7,363 nt of DNA, taken from the NCBI GenBank assembly GCA_046756445.1, contig JBHHWI010000129.1, positions 1 through 7,363 on the forward strand, written 5' to 3'. The translations under genes and the position numbers were made by a program. The notes under the pieces are model-generated. The model did not search any database, had not been told where the DNA came from, and saw only the letters and a program-made list of their open reading frames with translations. This DNA comes from JACZWL01 sp046756445. GTDB taxonomy: Bacteria > Pseudomonadota > Gammaproteobacteria > Steroidobacterales > Woeseiaceae. This document shows, piece by piece, positions 6,376-7,363 of this stretch (the stretch's first letter is position 1; each line of letters begins with the position of its first letter).

Positions 6376-7280
6376 ACCGGGGCGAGAATCCATTTCGCGA
6401 TAGCCTGGTTTCGGGTCGCTTTGCCGTAACCGCGGAGCTGACGCCGCCGCGCGGCGCCAGCCTCGAGCCCCTGACGATCGCCATCAACGCGCTGAAGCAG
6501 GTTGTAACGGCAATCAATCTCACCGACGGCGCCGGTGCGAGGGTCAGGATCGCGAGCGCGGCTGCGGCGGTCCACGTCAAGCAGCTGGGTGTCGAGCCGA
6601 TACTCCAGGCTACCTGCAGGGACCGAAACAGAATCGCCCTGCAAAGCGATCTTCTTGGCGCGGCAGCCTTTGGTGTCCGCAATGTTCTGGTCTTGACCGG
6701 CGACGCGGTTGAACTGGGGGATAATCCCGAAGCGAAGCCGGTGTTCGATCTGGACGCCGTCAAACTTATCGCGGCGATGAAAAACATGTCGGCGGGCGCA
6801 ACGACTTTGTCGGGCAGCAAACTGGAGGCTGCGCCTGATTTTTTCACCGGGGCTGCCGACAAACCCTGCGAAGTGACGCGCGACTGGAAGCCGGCGGCGC
6901 TGACGGCAAAACTCGACGCGGGAGCTCGATTCATTCAAACGCAATACTGCTTCGATATCGGCCTGCTCGCCCGGTATATGGCGCGGTTGAATGATCACGG
7001 ACTGACCGAGCGAATGTATTTCCTTGTCGGCCTCGGTCCACTCAGATCGGCGAGAGGCGCCCGCTGGATGCGAGACAACCTCGGCGGGACGGTGATGCCG
7101 GATGGAATCATCAGGCGCATGGAAGCCGCCAGGGATCCCCGGCAGGAGGGGATATCCATCTGTGCGGAACTGCTGCAGCAGGCCAGGGACATAAACGGCG
7201 TCGCCGGAGCACATCTGATGGCGCCGGGGCTGCACGACGAGATCGCTGAAGCAGTCATGCTGGCGGGCATGGTTTCCTGA
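6372..7280 (+). CDS. MetF-family 5,10-methylenetetrahydrofolate reductase homologue
   Basis: The 302-residue product fits the single-domain bacterial MetF barrel (about 290-300 residues), which binds FAD and interconverts 5,10-methylene-THF and 5-methyl-THF. E22 in TAELTPPRG sits where E. coli MetF has its catalytic Glu28 (FEFFPP). NLTDGAG corresponds to the following strand-2 motif, TGD with D111 corresponds to the Asp120 loop (LRGD), and TQYCFD with Q191 corresponds to TQFFFD with Gln183. The sequence is diverged from housekeeping MetF (for example FFPP to LTPP, LRGD to LTGD), which suggests a paralogue devoted to this operon, similar in idea to the LigC-type reductases in one-carbon catabolic clusters. 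It starts at GTG 6372, overlapping the transporter stop by 4 bp, so translation is probably coupled. Family is well supported; physiological direction and role (demethylation versus methionine synthesis) are inferred. Confidence 0.85.
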   Translation: MNRGENPFRDSLVSGRFAVTAELTPPRGASLEPLTIAINALKQVVTAINLTDGAGARVRIASAAAAVHVKQLGVEPILQATCRDRNRIALQSDLLGAAAFGVRNVLVLTGDAVELGDNPEAKPVFDLDAVKLIAAMKNMSAGATTLSGSKLEAAPDFFTGAADKPCEVTRDWKPAALTAKLDAGARFIQTQYCFDIGLLARYMARLNDHGLTERMYFLVGLGPLRSARGARWMRDNLGGTVMPDGIIRRMEAARDPRQEGISICAELLQQARDINGVAGAHLMAPGLHDEIAEAVMLAGMVS

Positions 7281-7363
7281 GCAAGAAAGGTCCGGCGGGT
7301 CTCGATATCGGTGCGGTCGGTCCGGCCGCCATCGCGTTGTCGATTCTCGCTGACATTCAGGCG
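7277..7363 (+). CDS. Possible 5' end or remnant of an XdhC/CoxI-like protein (cut by window edge)
   Basis: This frame is open from just after a TGA at 7247-7249 to the window edge. It reads LSKKGPAGLDIGAVGPAAI followed by ALSILADIQA. That resembles the conserved C-terminal motif of XdhC/CoxI-family proteins (typically APIGLDIGAxTPEEIAxSILAE), which help insert or mature the molybdenum cofactor. There is no ATG, GTG or upstream TTG in this frame. The only candidate is CTG 7277, which would overlap the MetF stop as CTGA, in the style of the ATGA and GTGA overlaps elsewhere in the operon. A protein beginning inside this motif would lack the rest of the XdhC domain, so this may be a leftover 3' piece of a lost gene, or the N-terminus of a different protein that reuses the motif. 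The resemblance is from memory and the call is tentative. Confidence 0.35.
   Translation, partial: MSKKGPAGLDIGAVGPAAIALSILADIQA

Noticed and set aside
6245..7235. Minus-strand frames opposite the MetF homologue
   Set aside because: They are shadows of the plus-strand gene, which carries the MetF catalytic motifs along its length.

Overview
This is a GC-rich (roughly 60 %) proteobacterial window with no mobile elements, RNA genes or CRISPR. Codon use, the close packing of the genes and the family members present (PuuR, PuuB, omega-amino-acid:pyruvate transaminase, MmsA, BCCT, MetF) suggest a Pseudomonadota genome, most likely a marine-type gammaproteobacterium. The taxonomic guess is inference only.

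Layout. Bases 1-533 (minus strand) hold nearly all of a PuuR-type HTH-cupin repressor; only its last few residues and stop lie outside the window. A 124-bp AT-rich divergent control region (534-657) carries repeated TGTTAA words. To the right, five genes on the plus strand form one tight operon-like block: a PuuB-type FAD amine oxidase (658-1956), a class III omega-amino-acid:pyruvate aminotransferase (1953-3290, ATGA overlap), a CoA-acylating (methyl)malonate-semialdehyde dehydrogenase (3311-4828), a BCCT-family transporter (4864-6375, preceded by a perfect 8-bp hairpin), and a MetF-family methylenetetrahydrofolate reductase homologue (6372-7280, GTGA overlap). The last 80-odd bases encode what looks like the C-terminal motif of an XdhC/CoxI-family protein, with no ordinary start codon in view.

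How the genes may work together. The aminotransferase and the dehydrogenase make the classic beta-alanine route: beta-alanine + pyruvate gives malonate semialdehyde + alanine, then acetyl-CoA + CO2. This is the bauA/bauC pairing known from Pseudomonas. The PuuR/PuuB pair would normally point to polyamines (for example 1,3-diaminopropane, which feeds into beta-alanine), but no glutamylpolyamine synthetase or hydrolase is visible. A BCCT transporter (usual cargo: quaternary or methylated amines) and a MetF homologue (one-carbon handling) are poorly explained by polyamine catabolism. An alternative that uses every gene is uptake of an N-methylated beta-amino acid such as beta-alanine betaine, oxidative removal of methyl groups, folate processing of the one-carbon unit, and conversion of the beta-alanine core to acetyl-CoA. 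This is a hypothesis and nothing in the sequence proves the substrate.
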